Positions 52,565-61,927 of a stretch of 64,000 nucleotides of DNA are shown one piece after another. The notes beneath the pieces were generated by a model, which saw only the letters and a list, made by a program, of their open reading frames with translations, searched no databases and was not told the DNA's origin. The stretch is from NCBI RefSeq assembly GCF_014695775.1, contig NZ_JACJOX010000023.1, positions 51,885-115,884 of the forward strand. Reading direction: 5' to 3'. The position numbers and the translations under genes were made by a program. Numbering within the stretch: the first letter of the stretch is position 1; each line of letters opens with the position of its first letter. Origin of the DNA: Leptolyngbya sp. FACHB-60 (GTDB taxonomy: Bacteria > Cyanobacteriota > Cyanobacteriia > Phormidesmidales > Phormidesmidaceae).

Positions 52565-53772
52565 TGCGAATTTTGATGATCTCCACAACGTTTCCCTACC
52601 CACCGACGCTGGGAGGTACGCAAATTCGCACGTTTTATCTACTCAAGCACCTAGCTCAGCGGCACGAGATTACGCTGGTGACGCAGCGATCCGACGAAGT
52701 GACGGCAGCAGAGGTAGAGGCCCTGTCCACCCACGTGGATAAGCTGGTGTGCTTTCCTCGCCCTACAGCCGCAGACCTCCAGCCTGGACTGCCTGGCAAA
52801 ATCAGCCGCTTTGCTCACTTTCTGGCTACGGGTACACCCCCAAGCACCACCTACCTGCACACCCCCGCCCTGCAGCAGTGGATCGACGACTGGGTAGAAG
52901 GCGTCCACTGCGACGTCATTACCTGTGAGCACAGCGTCAACGAAGTCTTCGTGCGCCCCAGCTATCGTCAGCGAGTCAAGAAAGTAGTGGTGGATATTCA
53001 CAGCTCACTCTACGGCACGCTGGTGAACCAGTTAGAGACCGGGACGGCGGAGAAGCCGCTGCGCGATCGCCTCAACCTACCCCTGCTCCGCCGCTACGAG
53101 CGCCGCTACGCCCAAAAGTTTTCTGACCTTGTGATCACCACTGAGGAAGACCGTCAATTCTTTGCTCCCATTGCCGGGACTACTCCCCTGCATGTTGTTC
53201 CTAACGGTGTGGATCTGGTGCAATTTCCCTATCGCCGCGCGGACCCTGGCGGCCGCAGCCTGGTTTTCGTCGGCGCGATGGACTACATCGCCAATGTAGA
53301 TACGGCCAAGTATCTGGCCCAAGCTATTCTGCCGCCCCTGCGCCAGCGCTACCCCGACGCTACCCTCTACCTAGTGGGCAACAAACCCACGTTAGAAGTG
53401 GAGGCGTTAGGCAATCTGCCGGGAGTTGTTGTTACTGGACGAGTGCCGTCGGTGGCGGATTATCTGCACCGGGCGACAGTATGCGTGGTGCCCATGCGCA
53501 TTGGCTTTGGTATTAAGAACAAAACCCTAGAAGCAATGGCGGCGGGGGTGCCAGTCGTGGCGAGCGATCGCGGCCTTGAAGGTCTCGCCGTAGACCAGCC
53601 CCAGCGGGCGCTGCGGGCGAATACTGTTGATGAGTATGTCGGGGCGATCGGCCAACTCTTTGACCAGCCTGAACTGCGGACCACCCTATCGGCGCGTGGC
53701 CGGGAGCTGATTGAAAACACCTTCACCTGGGAGCGCGCAGGGCAAGCCTACGAAGCCGTGCTGAACGGCTGA
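52564..53772 (+). CDS. GT4 family glycosyltransferase
   Basis: 402 residues, GT-B fold. MRILMISTTFPYPPTLGGTQ is the N-terminal GT4 signature. The C-terminal nucleotide-sugar site reads VVPNGVDLVQF, VFVGAMDYIANV and VPMRIGFGIKNKTLEAMAAG, with the conserved Glu of the EAMA loop. It resembles WcaI- or Bme6-like exopolysaccharide transferases. The start overlaps the stop of the GT2 gene, giving a two-gene glycan unit. Confidence 0.87.
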   Translation: MRILMISTTFPYPPTLGGTQIRTFYLLKHLAQRHEITLVTQRSDEVTAAEVEALSTHVDKLVCFPRPTAADLQPGLPGKISRFAHFLATGTPPSTTYLHTPALQQWIDDWVEGVHCDVITCEHSVNEVFVRPSYRQRVKKVVVDIHSSLYGTLVNQLETGTAEKPLRDRLNLPLLRRYERRYAQKFSDLVITTEEDRQFFAPIAGTTPLHVVPNGVDLVQFPYRRADPGGRSLVFVGAMDYIANVDTAKYLAQAILPPLRQRYPDATLYLVGNKPTLEVEALGNLPGVVVTGRVPSVADYLHRATVCVVPMRIGFGIKNKTLEAMAAGVPVVASDRGLEGLAVDQPQRALRANTVDEYVGAIGQLFDQPELRTTLSARGRELIENTFTWERAGQAYEAVLNG

Positions 53773-53925
53773 ATTTGAAGCCACCAACGCCGTTTGAATA
53801 GGGCAAAAGATACTGCGACCGTGAGAAATAGTCAATGGGAAAGGGGCATCGGTAGGATGGGGTAGGCGGCCCTCTGGCCTAGCCCAATTTCTAGGCCCTA
53901 TCCTTTCAATTTCTGTAGCTCAACT

Positions 53926-54783
53926 ATGGTGTCGCAAAAACTTGACCAGCTCAAAGCCCTATTCGCTGGGATGGAGCGAGCACTGATCGCCTATTCGGGC
54001 GGCATCGACAGCACCCTGGTGGCCAAGGTCGCCTACGACGTGCTGGGCGATCGCGCCCTTGCCGTCACCGCCAACTCCCCTTCGCTCATGCCCGCCGATT
54101 TAGAAGAAGCCCAGGTGCAGGCGGCGGCAATCGGCATTGCCCATGAGATTGTTGCTACCCACGAGCTAGACAATCCCAATTACGCGGCCAACCCTGTCAA
54201 CCGCTGCTACTTCTGCAAGAGCGAGCTGCACGACACCCTTAAGCCATTGGCCCTAAGGCAGGGCTACCCCTACGTAGTAGATGGCGTCAACGCCGATGAC
54301 CTGGGCGACTACCGCCCTGGCATTCAGGCGGCACAAGAGCGCGGCGCCAGATCACCCCTGGCCGAAGTGGGCATCACCAAGTTTGAGGTGCGTGAGATCT
54401 CGCGCCTGCTGGGTCTGCCCTGGTGGGATAAACCGGCACAACCCTGCCTCAGCTCACGCTTCCCCTACGGCGAGGCAATCACCCTAGAGAAGCTGCGGCG
54501 GGTGGGCCAAGCAGAGCTGTACCTGCGGCATTTGGGGCTGCGGCAGCTCAGGGTGCGATCGCAGGCCGACACCGCCCGCATTGAAATTCCTGTCGAAAAT
54601 ATTAAAGAATTTGTAGCTGCCACCGAGCTTGAAGCCCTGGTAAAGGCGCTGCAAGACTACGGTTTCACATATGTCACCCTTGATCTAGAGGGCTTTCGCA
54701 GCGGTAAGCTAAACCAGGATCTGCCCGCAACTGTCGTTAGCCCCTCAGAACGTTCCAGCCATGACCTATCTGCTTGCCGGTGA
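53926..54783 (+). CDS. larE: ATP-dependent sacrificial sulfur transferase LarE
   Basis: 285 residues. The PP-loop ATP pyrophosphatase motif is IAYSGGIDSTLVAKVAYDV. Conserved blocks RCYFCKSELHDTL and KPAQPCLSSRFPYG carry the Cys that serves as sulphur donor in LarE. It sulphurates the nicotinate precursor of the nickel-pincer cofactor of lactate racemase. The partners larB and larC are not in the window. Its last 23 nt overlap the start of glk. Confidence 0.9.
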   Translation: MVSQKLDQLKALFAGMERALIAYSGGIDSTLVAKVAYDVLGDRALAVTANSPSLMPADLEEAQVQAAAIGIAHEIVATHELDNPNYAANPVNRCYFCKSELHDTLKPLALRQGYPYVVDGVNADDLGDYRPGIQAAQERGARSPLAEVGITKFEVREISRLLGLPWWDKPAQPCLSSRFPYGEAITLEKLRRVGQAELYLRHLGLRQLRVRSQADTARIEIPVENIKEFVAATELEALVKALQDYGFTYVTLDLEGFRSGKLNQDLPATVVSPSERSSHDLSACR

Positions 54784-55828
54784 TATTGGTGGCACCAAAA
54801 CCATTCTGCGCCTGGTCGAAGCCAGCGAACCCAGTCCATCGACCCCGGTGATTCTCAAAAACGAGTTTGAGCGCACTTACTCTAGCCAGGCCTACTCCGA
54901 CCTGGTGCCGATGGTGAAAGAATTTTTGCACCAGGCCGCCATCGATGCCGGGCATGCCTACGCTCCTGAGCGGGCCTGCTTTGCGATCGCCGGGCCAGTC
55001 GTGGAAAACACCTCCAGCCTGACCAACCTGGCCTGGTCGCTAGAGGGCGATCGCCTACAGGTAGAACTCGACCTTGACCGAGTTGAGCTGATCAACGACT
55101 TTGAAGCCGTCGGCTACGGGGTCTTTGGCCTCGCTGCCGAAGACATCCACACCCTGCAAGCGGGCGACCCCGATGGCAACGCCCCGGTGGCCATTATTGG
55201 CGCGGGCACCGGCTTGGGGCAGGGGTTTGCCCTAGCCACGAGCGGTCGCCCCCTGATATTTCCATCTGAAGGGGGGCACGCCGACTTTGCGCCCCGCTCA
55301 GAGCTAGAGTTTCAGCTGATGCGCTATCTAATCGACAAGCACCAGATCTCTCGCGTGTCGGTGGAGCGGGTGGTGTCGGGCCAGGGGATTGTGGCGATCT
55401 ACCAATTTTTGCGCGATCGCGAGTTTGCCACCGAAACCCCAGAGATCGCCGAAGCGATCGTCGCTTGGGAACGCCAAACCGGCCTCTCCACCAAAACCGT
55501 TGACCCCGGTGCCGTCATCGCCCAGGCCGCTGTGGGCTGTCGCGATCGCCTCTCTCACAAAGCCATGGAAATTTTCGTCTCCGCCTACGGGGCCGAGGCG
55601 GGCAACCTCGCTCTCAAGCTGCTGCCCTACGGTGGCCTCTATGTAGCTGGAGGCATCGCCGCTAAAAACCTCGACGCCATGACCGCCGGAACGTTCCTCG
55701 ACGCCTTTACCCATAAGGGTCGCGTCAGCCCCCTGCTTGATCGGGTGCCCGTGCACATCGTGCTCAATCCTCAAGTGGGCCTAATCGGAGCCGCTCTGAG
55801 AGCCGCTGCCCCTCTAGTTGATTCATGA
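54761..55828 (+). CDS. glk: Glucokinase
   Basis: 355 residues. MTYLLAGDIGGTKTILRLVE is the phosphate-1 motif, AIAGPVVENTSSLTNLAWSL the substrate loop, VELINDFEAVGYG carries the catalytic Asp, and AIIGAGTGLGQGFAL is phosphate-2. It phosphorylates glucose to glucose-6-phosphate with ATP. It overlaps larE by 23 nt in another frame, which suggests coupled translation. A YebC-family gene follows 52 bp downstream. Confidence 0.92.
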   Translation: MTYLLAGDIGGTKTILRLVEASEPSPSTPVILKNEFERTYSSQAYSDLVPMVKEFLHQAAIDAGHAYAPERACFAIAGPVVENTSSLTNLAWSLEGDRLQVELDLDRVELINDFEAVGYGVFGLAAEDIHTLQAGDPDGNAPVAIIGAGTGLGQGFALATSGRPLIFPSEGGHADFAPRSELEFQLMRYLIDKHQISRVSVERVVSGQGIVAIYQFLRDREFATETPEIAEAIVAWERQTGLSTKTVDPGAVIAQAAVGCRDRLSHKAMEIFVSAYGAEAGNLALKLLPYGGLYVAGGIAAKNLDAMTAGTFLDAFTHKGRVSPLLDRVPVHIVLNPQVGLIGAALRAAAPLVDS

Positions 55829-55880
55829 GGTTGCCCTTAGGGCGATAAAATCAAGAGCGCAGTGCATCTGTTGTTGAGGT

Positions 55881-56657
55881 ATGGCAGGTCATAGTAAGTG
55901 GGCCAACATCAAGCGCCAAAAAGCGCGGGTCGATGCCGTCAAGGGCAAAGTCTTCGCCAAAATGTCGCGAGAAATTATTGTGGCGGCGCGTCAGGGCGGT
56001 GACCCAGCGGGCAACTTCCAGCTGCGCACCGCCATCGACAAGGCCAAAGCAGCGGGGGTGCCTAACGACAATATTGACAGGGCGATCGCCAAAGGTTCTG
56101 GCAACCTCAGTGCCGACAACAGCTTCGAGGCCATCCGCTACGAGGGCTACGGCCCCGGCGGCGTCGCCATCTTAATCGAGGCCCTCACTGACAACCGCAA
56201 CCGCACCGCCGCCGACCTACGCGCCGCCTTCAGCAAGAGCAACGGTAACCTCGGTGAAACCGGCTGCGTCGGCTGGATGTTTGAGCAAAAAGGCGTCGTC
56301 ACCATCGTCCACCCCGGCGACGAAGAAACCCTGCTCGAAGCCGCCATGGAGGCCGGGGCCGAAACCTACGAACTGACCACGGTGCTAGGTCGTCGCGACG
56401 AAGAAATTTCTGCTGCTGAGCTATTTTGCGCCCCCGTCGATCTGGAGACCCTCGACACCAACCTCAAGGCTCAAGGGTTAACTATCAGCCAGGCGGAGCT
56501 ACGCTGGCTGCCCAGCAACACCTTAGTCGTCGATGACCCCGACCAGGCCCGCCTGCTGGTTAGACTCATGGATGCCCTCGAAGACCTCGACGACGTGCAG
56601 TCCGTCACCGCTAACTTCGACATGGCCGAGGAGTTGATGGATGCGATCGCGGCTTAG
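55881..56657 (+). CDS. YebC/PmpR family regulatory/translation protein
   Basis: 258 residues. MAGHSKWANIKRQKARVDAV and KGKVFAKMSREIIVAARQGG are the invariant start of the family. GVPNDNIDRAIAKGSG, RYEGYGPGGVAI and ETGCVGWMFEQKG are further signatures. Members are described as DNA-binding regulators, and more recently as ribosome-associated factors that help with difficult peptide motifs. It is the last gene of a run with larE and glk. Confidence 0.93.
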   Translation: MAGHSKWANIKRQKARVDAVKGKVFAKMSREIIVAARQGGDPAGNFQLRTAIDKAKAAGVPNDNIDRAIAKGSGNLSADNSFEAIRYEGYGPGGVAILIEALTDNRNRTAADLRAAFSKSNGNLGETGCVGWMFEQKGVVTIVHPGDEETLLEAAMEAGAETYELTTVLGRRDEEISAAELFCAPVDLETLDTNLKAQGLTISQAELRWLPSNTLVVDDPDQARLLVRLMDALEDLDDVQSVTANFDMAEELMDAIAA

Positions 56658-56671
56658 GAAATCGGGGTAAA

Positions 56672-56693
56672 TGGTGGGCAATGCCCACCCTAC
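56672..56693. repeat. Dispersed short palindromic repeat, copy 2
   Basis: GGTGGGCAATGCCCACC followed by CTAC, 14 bp after the stop of the YebC-family gene. The palindrome is perfect apart from the central two bases. It is the same unit as at 22021 and 61145. Confidence 0.65.
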
Positions 56694-56804
56694 TCAACGC
56701 TAGACAGTAGTTAAAACTGGTGAACCACGAAGCTGAAGCTACCAACTGGCCCATTTGCAGAACAGACGTTTAAACCCGTGATCCGTGACTCCTTTCCGTT
56801 GGGT

Positions 56805-56861
56805 CCAGGGCGGCGGAACGGCCCTGGTCGTGGGGGTCTGGGGGCAGCGAAACGCCCCCAG
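56805..56861. repeat. Two adjacent GC-rich hairpins
   Basis: CCAGGGC/GCCCTGG (56805-56811 with 56821-56827) and CTGGGGGC/GCCCCCAG (56838-56845 with 56854-56861) with short loops. They have no T-run, so they look more like an interspersed structural element than a classic terminator. Confidence 0.5.
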
Positions 56862-57143
56862 CAGTAGATTGAGCATTTTCCCCTATTGTGCGCCGTTACC
56901 ACCCTGCCCCAACCACTAGCCCGTCGTCCCCCAATCCCTAGTCAGGACAGATACCCCGCTGGAGCGAACAACTGCTCACCCCTACGACAGAAATGGTTTC
57001 ACCAAAAACCTTCAAGCATAGGAAAAATGACCCTTTCGGGGTTCACTCCTCAACATGCCCCATCTCCCTCCCTGCGGAAACCTCAAAAACCCTATAGATT
57101 ATAAAAATAGGGAAACCATAACGGAAAAGGCGAGGACACCCAC

Positions 57144-58325
57144 ATGCGGGTATTGTTAATGACCGGTAAAGGCGGCGTCGGCAAAACCTCCGTCGCAGCC
57201 GCCACGGGCCTACGCTGCGCAGAACTGGGCTACAAAACCCTGGTACTGAGCACCGATCCCGCTCACTCCCTAGCCGACAGCTTCGACATAGAACTAGGCC
57301 ACGAGCCTCGCCTGGTGCAGCCCAACTTGTGGGGCGCAGAACTCGACGCCCTGATGGAACTCGAAGGCAACTGGGGCGCGGTGAAACGCTACATCACCGA
57401 CGTGCTTCAGGCCCGTGGGCTAGAGGGCATTGAGGCTGAAGAGCTGGCCATTCTCCCCGGCATGGATGAAATCTTCAGCCTGGTGCGCATGAAGCGCCAC
57501 CACGACGAAGGCGAGTACGACGTGCTAATCATCGACTCGGCCCCCACCGGCACCGCCCTGCGCTTGCTCAGCCTGCCCGAGGTGGCCGGCTGGTATATGC
57601 GCAAACTCTACAAACCCTTCCAGGCTGTCTCCGAAGCCCTGCGGCCCCTGGTGCAGCCCTTCTTTCGCCCGGTGGCGGGCTTTAATCTGCCTACCAAAGA
57701 GGTGATGGATGCACCCTACGAATTTTACGAGCAGCTGATTGAGCTAGAGAAAGTGCTCACCGACGCGAGCACCACCTCCGTGCGCTTGGTCACCAACCCC
57801 GAAAAAATGGTGATTAAAGAATCGCTGCGGGCCCACGCCTACCTCAGCCTCTATAACGTAGGCACCGATCTGGTGATCGCCAACCGCATCATTCCCGACG
57901 AAGTGCAGGATCCCTTCTTCCAGCGGATGAAGGAAAAACAGCAGCAGTACAGGCACGAAATTCACGAGAACTTTCACCCGCTGCCGGTAAAAGAGGCGCC
58001 CCTATTTGCCGAAGAACTGTGCGGCCTGGAATCCCTCCAGCGCCTCAAAGAAACTCTCTACACCGACGAAGACCCCACTCAGGTCTATTACAAAGAGACC
58101 ACCCTGCGCGTGGTGCAGGAGGATGGCTGCTATAGACTGGAACTCTATCTGCCTGGCATTCCCAAAGATCAAATCGAGCTGAGCAAGTCGGCAGATGAGC
58201 TGAATGTGCGCATTGGCAACCACCGCCGCAACCTAGTTCTGCCCCAGGCTTTGGCGGCCTTACAACCCGCCGGGGCCAAGATGGAAGACGACTACCTGAA
58301 GATTCGCTTTGCCAGTGCCGGCTAG
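57144..58325 (+). CDS. Get3/ArsA-family ATPase with C-terminal alpha-crystallin-like domain
   Basis: 393 residues. The deviant P-loop GKGGVGKTS is at residues 8-16, followed by [12 protein letters not shown] (switch I). [14 protein letters not shown] is the switch II region, and [15 protein letters not shown] is typical of ArsA/Get3. The last ~90 residues ([35 protein letters not shown]) form an HSP20-like beta sandwich found in cyanobacterial homologs. It may handle membrane-protein insertion or metal-linked stress; the CxxC of eukaryotic Get3 is absent. The last base pairs overlap the stop of the GNAT gene (CTAG). Confidence 0.87.
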   Translation: MRVLLMTGKGGVGKTSVAAATGLRCAELGYKTLVLSTDPAHSLADSFDIELGHEPRLVQPNLWGAELDALMELEGNWGAVKRYITDVLQARGLEGIEAEELAILPGMDEIFSLVRMKRHHDEGEYDVLIIDSAPTGTALRLLSLPEVAGWYMRKLYKPFQAVSEALRPLVQPFFRPVAGFNLPTKEVMDAPYEFYEQLIELEKVLTDASTTSVRLVTNPEKMVIKESLRAHAYLSLYNVGTDLVIANRIIPDEVQDPFFQRMKEKQQQYRHEIHENFHPLPVKEAPLFAEELCGLESLQRLKETLYTDEDPTQVYYKETTLRVVQEDGCYRLELYLPGIPKDQIELSKSADELNVRIGNHRRNLVLPQALAALQPAGAKMEDDYLKIRFASAG

Positions 58326-58849
58326 GGAGCAGACCGGACAAAGCAGCGATCGCCTGGATCATAGGAGCCCAGGTTGGGGGCCTGGCTAAGTTCCACTTCC
58401 TCGTACCCCAGCCTTGCCAGCAGCCGGCTACTCCTGTTGTTGGCTGGGTGCACCGCCGCCCACCACACAGTTTCGGGGACGGCTGCCGCTAGGTAGTCGT
58501 GCCACCAGAGCATGGCTTCAAAGGCTAATCCTTTTCCCCACCAAGCTTCGCCAAACAGGTAGGCTACCTCTCCCCACTCGCCGTACCCTGTTGCCTCAAG
58601 GCGGCCAATTGCTGGAGCTAGAGGGGTTTTTAAGCGTACGGCTACATTGAACCATCGCTCGTTAGCTGAATCCACAGGCCCCCTCGCTCGGCTGGCGTAC
58701 TCCGCCTTGAGATCTGCACGAGTTGGCAGACTCTCAGTCGGATCGATGAAAGCCAGGACCGAGGGAGTGACCAAAATCGAAAAAAGTTCGTCGGCATGGG
58801 CCGCAGTGAGCGGCTCAAACCAGAGATTCCTGCTCTGCATCAGGGGCAT
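58322..58849 (-). CDS. GNAT family N-acetyltransferase (RimJ/RimL-like)
   Basis: 175 residues. The pattern [19 protein letters not shown] at the start, then [18 protein letters not shown] (acetyl-CoA loop) and [20 protein letters not shown] near the end, is that of RimJ/RimL acetyltransferases. Members acetylate N-termini or small amines. Its TAG and the stop of the converging ATPase gene share the palindrome CTAG. Confidence 0.83.
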   Translation of the reverse strand: MPLMQSRNLWFEPLTAAHADELFSILVTPSVLAFIDPTESLPTRADLKAEYASRARGPVDSANERWFNVAVRLKTPLAPAIGRLEATGYGEWGEVAYLFGEAWWGKGLAFEAMLWWHDYLAAAVPETVWWAAVHPANNRSSRLLARLGYEEVELSQAPNLGSYDPGDRCFVRSAP

Positions 58850-59116
58850 GGTTTGCTGCTTGGGTGCGCCCCTCCATTATTGCTACCCTACTAGGCGATC
58901 GCGGCGTCGATGTCCTATAGCTTACCTATCTCGTTGATTTATGGTGGTAGGCACTATTTGTGCTGGTTTGGTAATATCTCTGGCCGAGATAGCTCCTAAG
59001 CCATACCCTATATAAAGTGAGCCAAACTATAGCGCTGGCCAAGCTGCGTTATGTTTTAGCTAACGTAGCGGTTGCTTTACCCCCAAGAACCGTTAATTGC
59101 AGGCAATAACACCCCC

Positions 59117-59542
59117 ATGAGCCAAAGACCCAACGGATACGATGAGTTTGAACGCAGCCGAGAACTCATTCACAACCAGGAGGTTTACCGTCTCAGGCAG
59201 GAGCATGCGCGACTGCGGGAAGCCCAGCGCCGGGCTCGGTTGGCCTGGGTGCGCAACTCTATTGTGCTGCTGGTCGGGGCGTTAGAGGTACTGCTGGCGC
59301 TGCGGTTGTTTCTGCGGCTGTCTAGCGCTAACCCCAATAACCCCTTTGCCCAAACTATTTACACCTTGTCAGAGCCGTTTATGCGGCCGTTTTCGACCCT
59401 CTTTATTAGCCCCACTAACGCTGACGCCACTCAAATTTTTGACCTCAACAACTTGATTGCCATGGCCATCTATGCCCTGCTGGGGGGCTTGGCGATCGCC
59501 CTCGTCAACTACCTCCAAGGCCCAGGCTTCCAGAGTCGTTAG
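59117..59542 (+). CDS. YggT family membrane protein
   Basis: About 141 residues from the ATG at 59117 (MSQRPNGYDEFERSRELIHN). A soluble, charged N-terminus (about 45 residues) precedes two membrane helices (NSIVLLVGALEVLLALRLFL and LIAMAIYALLGGLAIALVNY). The conserved YggT loop reads NPFAQTIYTLSEPFMRPFST. In cyanobacteria and plastids, YggT proteins are linked to membrane protein assembly and division. It stands alone. Confidence 0.83.
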   Translation: MSQRPNGYDEFERSRELIHNQEVYRLRQEHARLREAQRRARLAWVRNSIVLLVGALEVLLALRLFLRLSSANPNNPFAQTIYTLSEPFMRPFSTLFISPTNADATQIFDLNNLIAMAIYALLGGLAIALVNYLQGPGFQSR

Positions 59543-59576
59543 CGGTGTTCACCCCAAAAGGTCGGCATGGCGGGTG

Positions 59577-60167
59577 CTAGGCCTCCAGTTTGCCGCCTAC
59601 AAAGGGGGTACTCCAGGTTGCCCAGTTTTCTTTGTTGAAGGGCGATCGCCAGTGGCGAATCAGCTCTTGCTCTAGAGTCTGACGGGCCTTGCGATCGCAG
59701 TCGGCGTGGGGCCAAAAACCAATATTCACCGCTACGGGCAGCTGGTGAACCCGGTGAGCTTCCACATAGCTGAGAATGTAGCGCTTGCAGTCGTGCACTC
59801 CCTTCCAGCGCTGGTTTGACTTAACGGTTTCGCCTACGTAGAGCAGCACCGCCGCGTCGTGATCGACCACAAAGTACAGAGCGGGCACGCCCGATTCTTG
59901 GAATTGCCCTCGCCAAAACTCGGCATTTTGAGGCGGCAGGGCAAACGGGTCAATCGTATCGGCAGGCGAAGCATCGACGACATCAAACAGCGTCCCCTGC
60001 ACCGACGGGTCAGCCTTGACGGTGGCCTGAAACTGGGCCACCCGCTGCTTCCAGCTCTGGAGTTCGTCGGCTAGCATGGCCGACCCCGCGGGACGGTTGT
60101 AGGCCCACGACAGATCCGCTGCCCGCAGATCGGCGTCGGAGAGCAGGGAGGGCTGATAGTCGGGCAT
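59577..60167 (-). CDS. GIY-YIG nuclease family protein
   Basis: 196 residues. The domain is in the second half: PALYFVVDHDAAVLLYVGET resembles GIY-YIG, followed by NQRWKGVHDCKRYIL (with an Arg-like position) and KARQTLEQELIRHWRSPFNK, where the Glu would bind metal. The N-terminal ~90 residues are helical and unassigned. Function may be DNA processing, but this branch is uncharacterised. Confidence 0.72.
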   Translation of the reverse strand: MPDYQPSLLSDADLRAADLSWAYNRPAGSAMLADELQSWKQRVAQFQATVKADPSVQGTLFDVVDASPADTIDPFALPPQNAEFWRGQFQESGVPALYFVVDHDAAVLLYVGETVKSNQRWKGVHDCKRYILSYVEAHRVHQLPVAVNIGFWPHADCDRKARQTLEQELIRHWRSPFNKENWATWSTPFVGGKLEA

Positions 60168-60236
60168 GGGGCTACCGGTAGCGGCTACGGCTCTTGATGA
60201 TAGTGCATAACCCCACTGCTAGAGTTGGCAGGGTGC

Positions 60237-61091
60237 CTACAGCCGCGATCGCAGCGCCTCTGGCCCAATATCCTCTAGGGTGTAACCCTCGGGATAACTG
60301 CGAATGGATTGATCGGCGAAGAAATCTGGTTCGGTGCGCGGCGGCAAGCGGCGCAGCAAACGACTGCGGGTCTTGAGGGCGGTGTTAGCCAATTGCTGCA
60401 CCGCCACCGGCACCGGCTGCCATCCCAGCGCCGCTAGCAAGGGCGGGTCGAGCAGGCAGGGTAGCCCCCAGTTCACCACTGGCCGGGTGACGACGGGGAA
60501 CCAGGACAGCAGCATATGTCGGGTGGCATCGGCAACCCGCTGGTTGGTGGGGGCATAGGCAAACTGCTCGGCCTCAAACTCGCGGTTGAACTGCTCAAAC
60601 GCCTCGTAGGTAGGCGGAATGTCGTGAATACCCATGCGATCGCCAATCGCTCGCCAGAAGTAGTAGCAGGCCAGCCGCTCCTGCTGACAAAAAGGCCGCC
60701 AGCCAAAGCGATCGCACCACCGAATCGGCTCATATACAAAGGTTGAGAGCACGTAGAGGAAGTCGCGATTGCCAATGGCGTAGTGGCGGTGAATGGCATT
60801 CATGCGCTGAATAAAGGCTTCGCCTCGGGGGCTGTCGTAGCCGTGCTTGAACACCTCAGACACCACAATGCCGGTGTCGTCGTAGCGCTTTTGGGCGTGG
60901 TGGCGAAACTCACCAGTTTTATCCAGCAGCGCCGATACGCTGGGGATACAAAACGTTCGTAGCAGAGCAGCCTCCAGGGCGCGGGTGACATCCTAAGGAA
61001 ACTCGTAGCCCACCAGCAGGTGGCAGATTTCGGCGTGGTCGCGTTCAGGGTTGAGGCTCTGGATGCAGCGTAGGGTGGCGTAGCGATCCAT
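60237..61091 (-). pseudogene. Oxygenase MpaB-family (DUF2236) gene interrupted by an amber codon
   Basis: The frame from ATG 61091 (MDRYATLRCIQSLNPERDHA, then EICHLLVGYEF) is coding-like but meets TAG as codon 33 (60995-60993). It then continues in the same frame (DVTRALEAALLRTFCIPSVS) to the stop at 60237, 285 codons in all. The TAG sits where the family has Trp (EFPWD), so a single TGG to TAG change explains it. The downstream part shows DUF2236/MpaB blocks (NAIHRHYAIGNRDFLYVLST, FVYEPIRWCDRFGW). Without readthrough only the part from a later start could be made. It might be a recent mutation or a sequencing error. Confidence 0.8.
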
Positions 61092-61144
61092 AGGTTGTTG
61101 GGGTGTTTGGGCTTAAGGGGGTGGCCTAGGAACGGTTTTTCTGA

Positions 61145-61166
61145 TGGTGGGCAGTGCCCACCCTAC
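61145..61166. repeat. Dispersed short palindromic repeat, copy 3
   Basis: GGTGGGCAGTGCCCACC followed by CTAC, 14 bp after the stop of cobO (minus strand). It is the third copy of the unit at 22021 and 56672; the conserved CTAC tail is on the same side in all three. Confidence 0.65.
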
Positions 61167-61179
61167 GGCAGCGCAGACC

Positions 61180-61857
61180 CTAGAATTCGATGCCGGGCTG
61201 GGCTTTGATTCCCTGTTCGCGGAAGGGGTGCTTCACTAGGGTCATCTCCGTCACTAGGTCGGCCTGGTCGATCAGCGCTTGGGGTGCACCTCGCCCGGTG
61301 AGAATGACGTGGGTCATCTCCGGCTTTTCGGCCAGCCCCGCCACCACCTGATCGACGCTCAGAAAGCCGTGCTTGAGGGCAATATTAATTTCGTCGAGCA
61401 GAATGGTTTTGTACTCGGGGTTACGAATGTAAGAAAGAGCCGTTTCCCAAGCGGTTTGGGCGGTTTGGGTGTCGCGGTCGCGATCCTGCGTATCCCAGGT
61501 AAACCCTTCACCCATGGCGTGGAAGGTGAGCTGATCGCCAAACCGCTCTAGCACGGCCTTTTCCGCCGGTTCCCACGCACCTTTGATGAACTGCACGATT
61601 GCAACCCTGTAGCCGTGGCCGATGGAGCGCAGCACCATGCCCAGGGCGGCGGTGGTTTTGCCCTTGCCGTTGCCGGTGTTGATAATCACCAGACCCTTTT
61701 CGACATTGCGCTCAGCGATGCGCTGCTGCTGCACCTCCTGGCGGCGCTGCATTTTGCGGCGATACTGCTCTTCAGATAAACCTGCCCCCTCAGCCTCTTG
61801 CGTTAGGGCAGCAGCGGCAGCATCGAGGGGATTGGCGGTGTCGGGAGGTTGAGTCAT
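61180..61857 (-). CDS. cobO: Cob(I)yrinic acid a,c-diamide adenosyltransferase
   Basis: 225 residues. IINTGNGKGKTTAALGMVLR is the P-loop of the CobO/BtuR family. VAIVQFIKGAWEPAEKAVLE, EYKTILLDEINIALKHGF and HVILTGRGAPQALIDQADLV are further family blocks. It adds the adenosyl group to the corrin ring in cobalamin synthesis or salvage. The N-terminal ~35 residues are Glu/Gln-rich. No other cobalamin gene is adjacent. Confidence 0.92.
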   Translation of the reverse strand: MTQPPDTANPLDAAAAALTQEAEGAGLSEEQYRRKMQRRQEVQQQRIAERNVEKGLVIINTGNGKGKTTAALGMVLRSIGHGYRVAIVQFIKGAWEPAEKAVLERFGDQLTFHAMGEGFTWDTQDRDRDTQTAQTAWETALSYIRNPEYKTILLDEINIALKHGFLSVDQVVAGLAEKPEMTHVILTGRGAPQALIDQADLVTEMTLVKHPFREQGIKAQPGIEF

Positions 61858-61927
61858 GGGGTCTCAGATAAAGTGTGGAGCGGGCAAAATTCGTGGATCA
61901 GCCGCATGGGCTTATATAGTTTCTGCA

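Larger units (their letters stand above)
56658..57143. other. Intergenic region with a dispersed repeat and two hairpins
   Basis: About 485 bp between the YebC-family gene and the Get3-like gene. It contains the dispersed palindrome (56672-56693) and a pair of adjacent hairpins (56805-56861). TATAAAAAT near 57100 and GCGAGGA before the ATG may be the promoter and ribosome-binding site of the next gene. No gene is supported. Confidence 0.5.

Noticed and set aside
56886..57104. Plus-strand frame before the Get3-like gene
   Set aside because: Pro/Arg-rich, no ribosome-binding site, no family resemblance; overlaps the likely promoter region.
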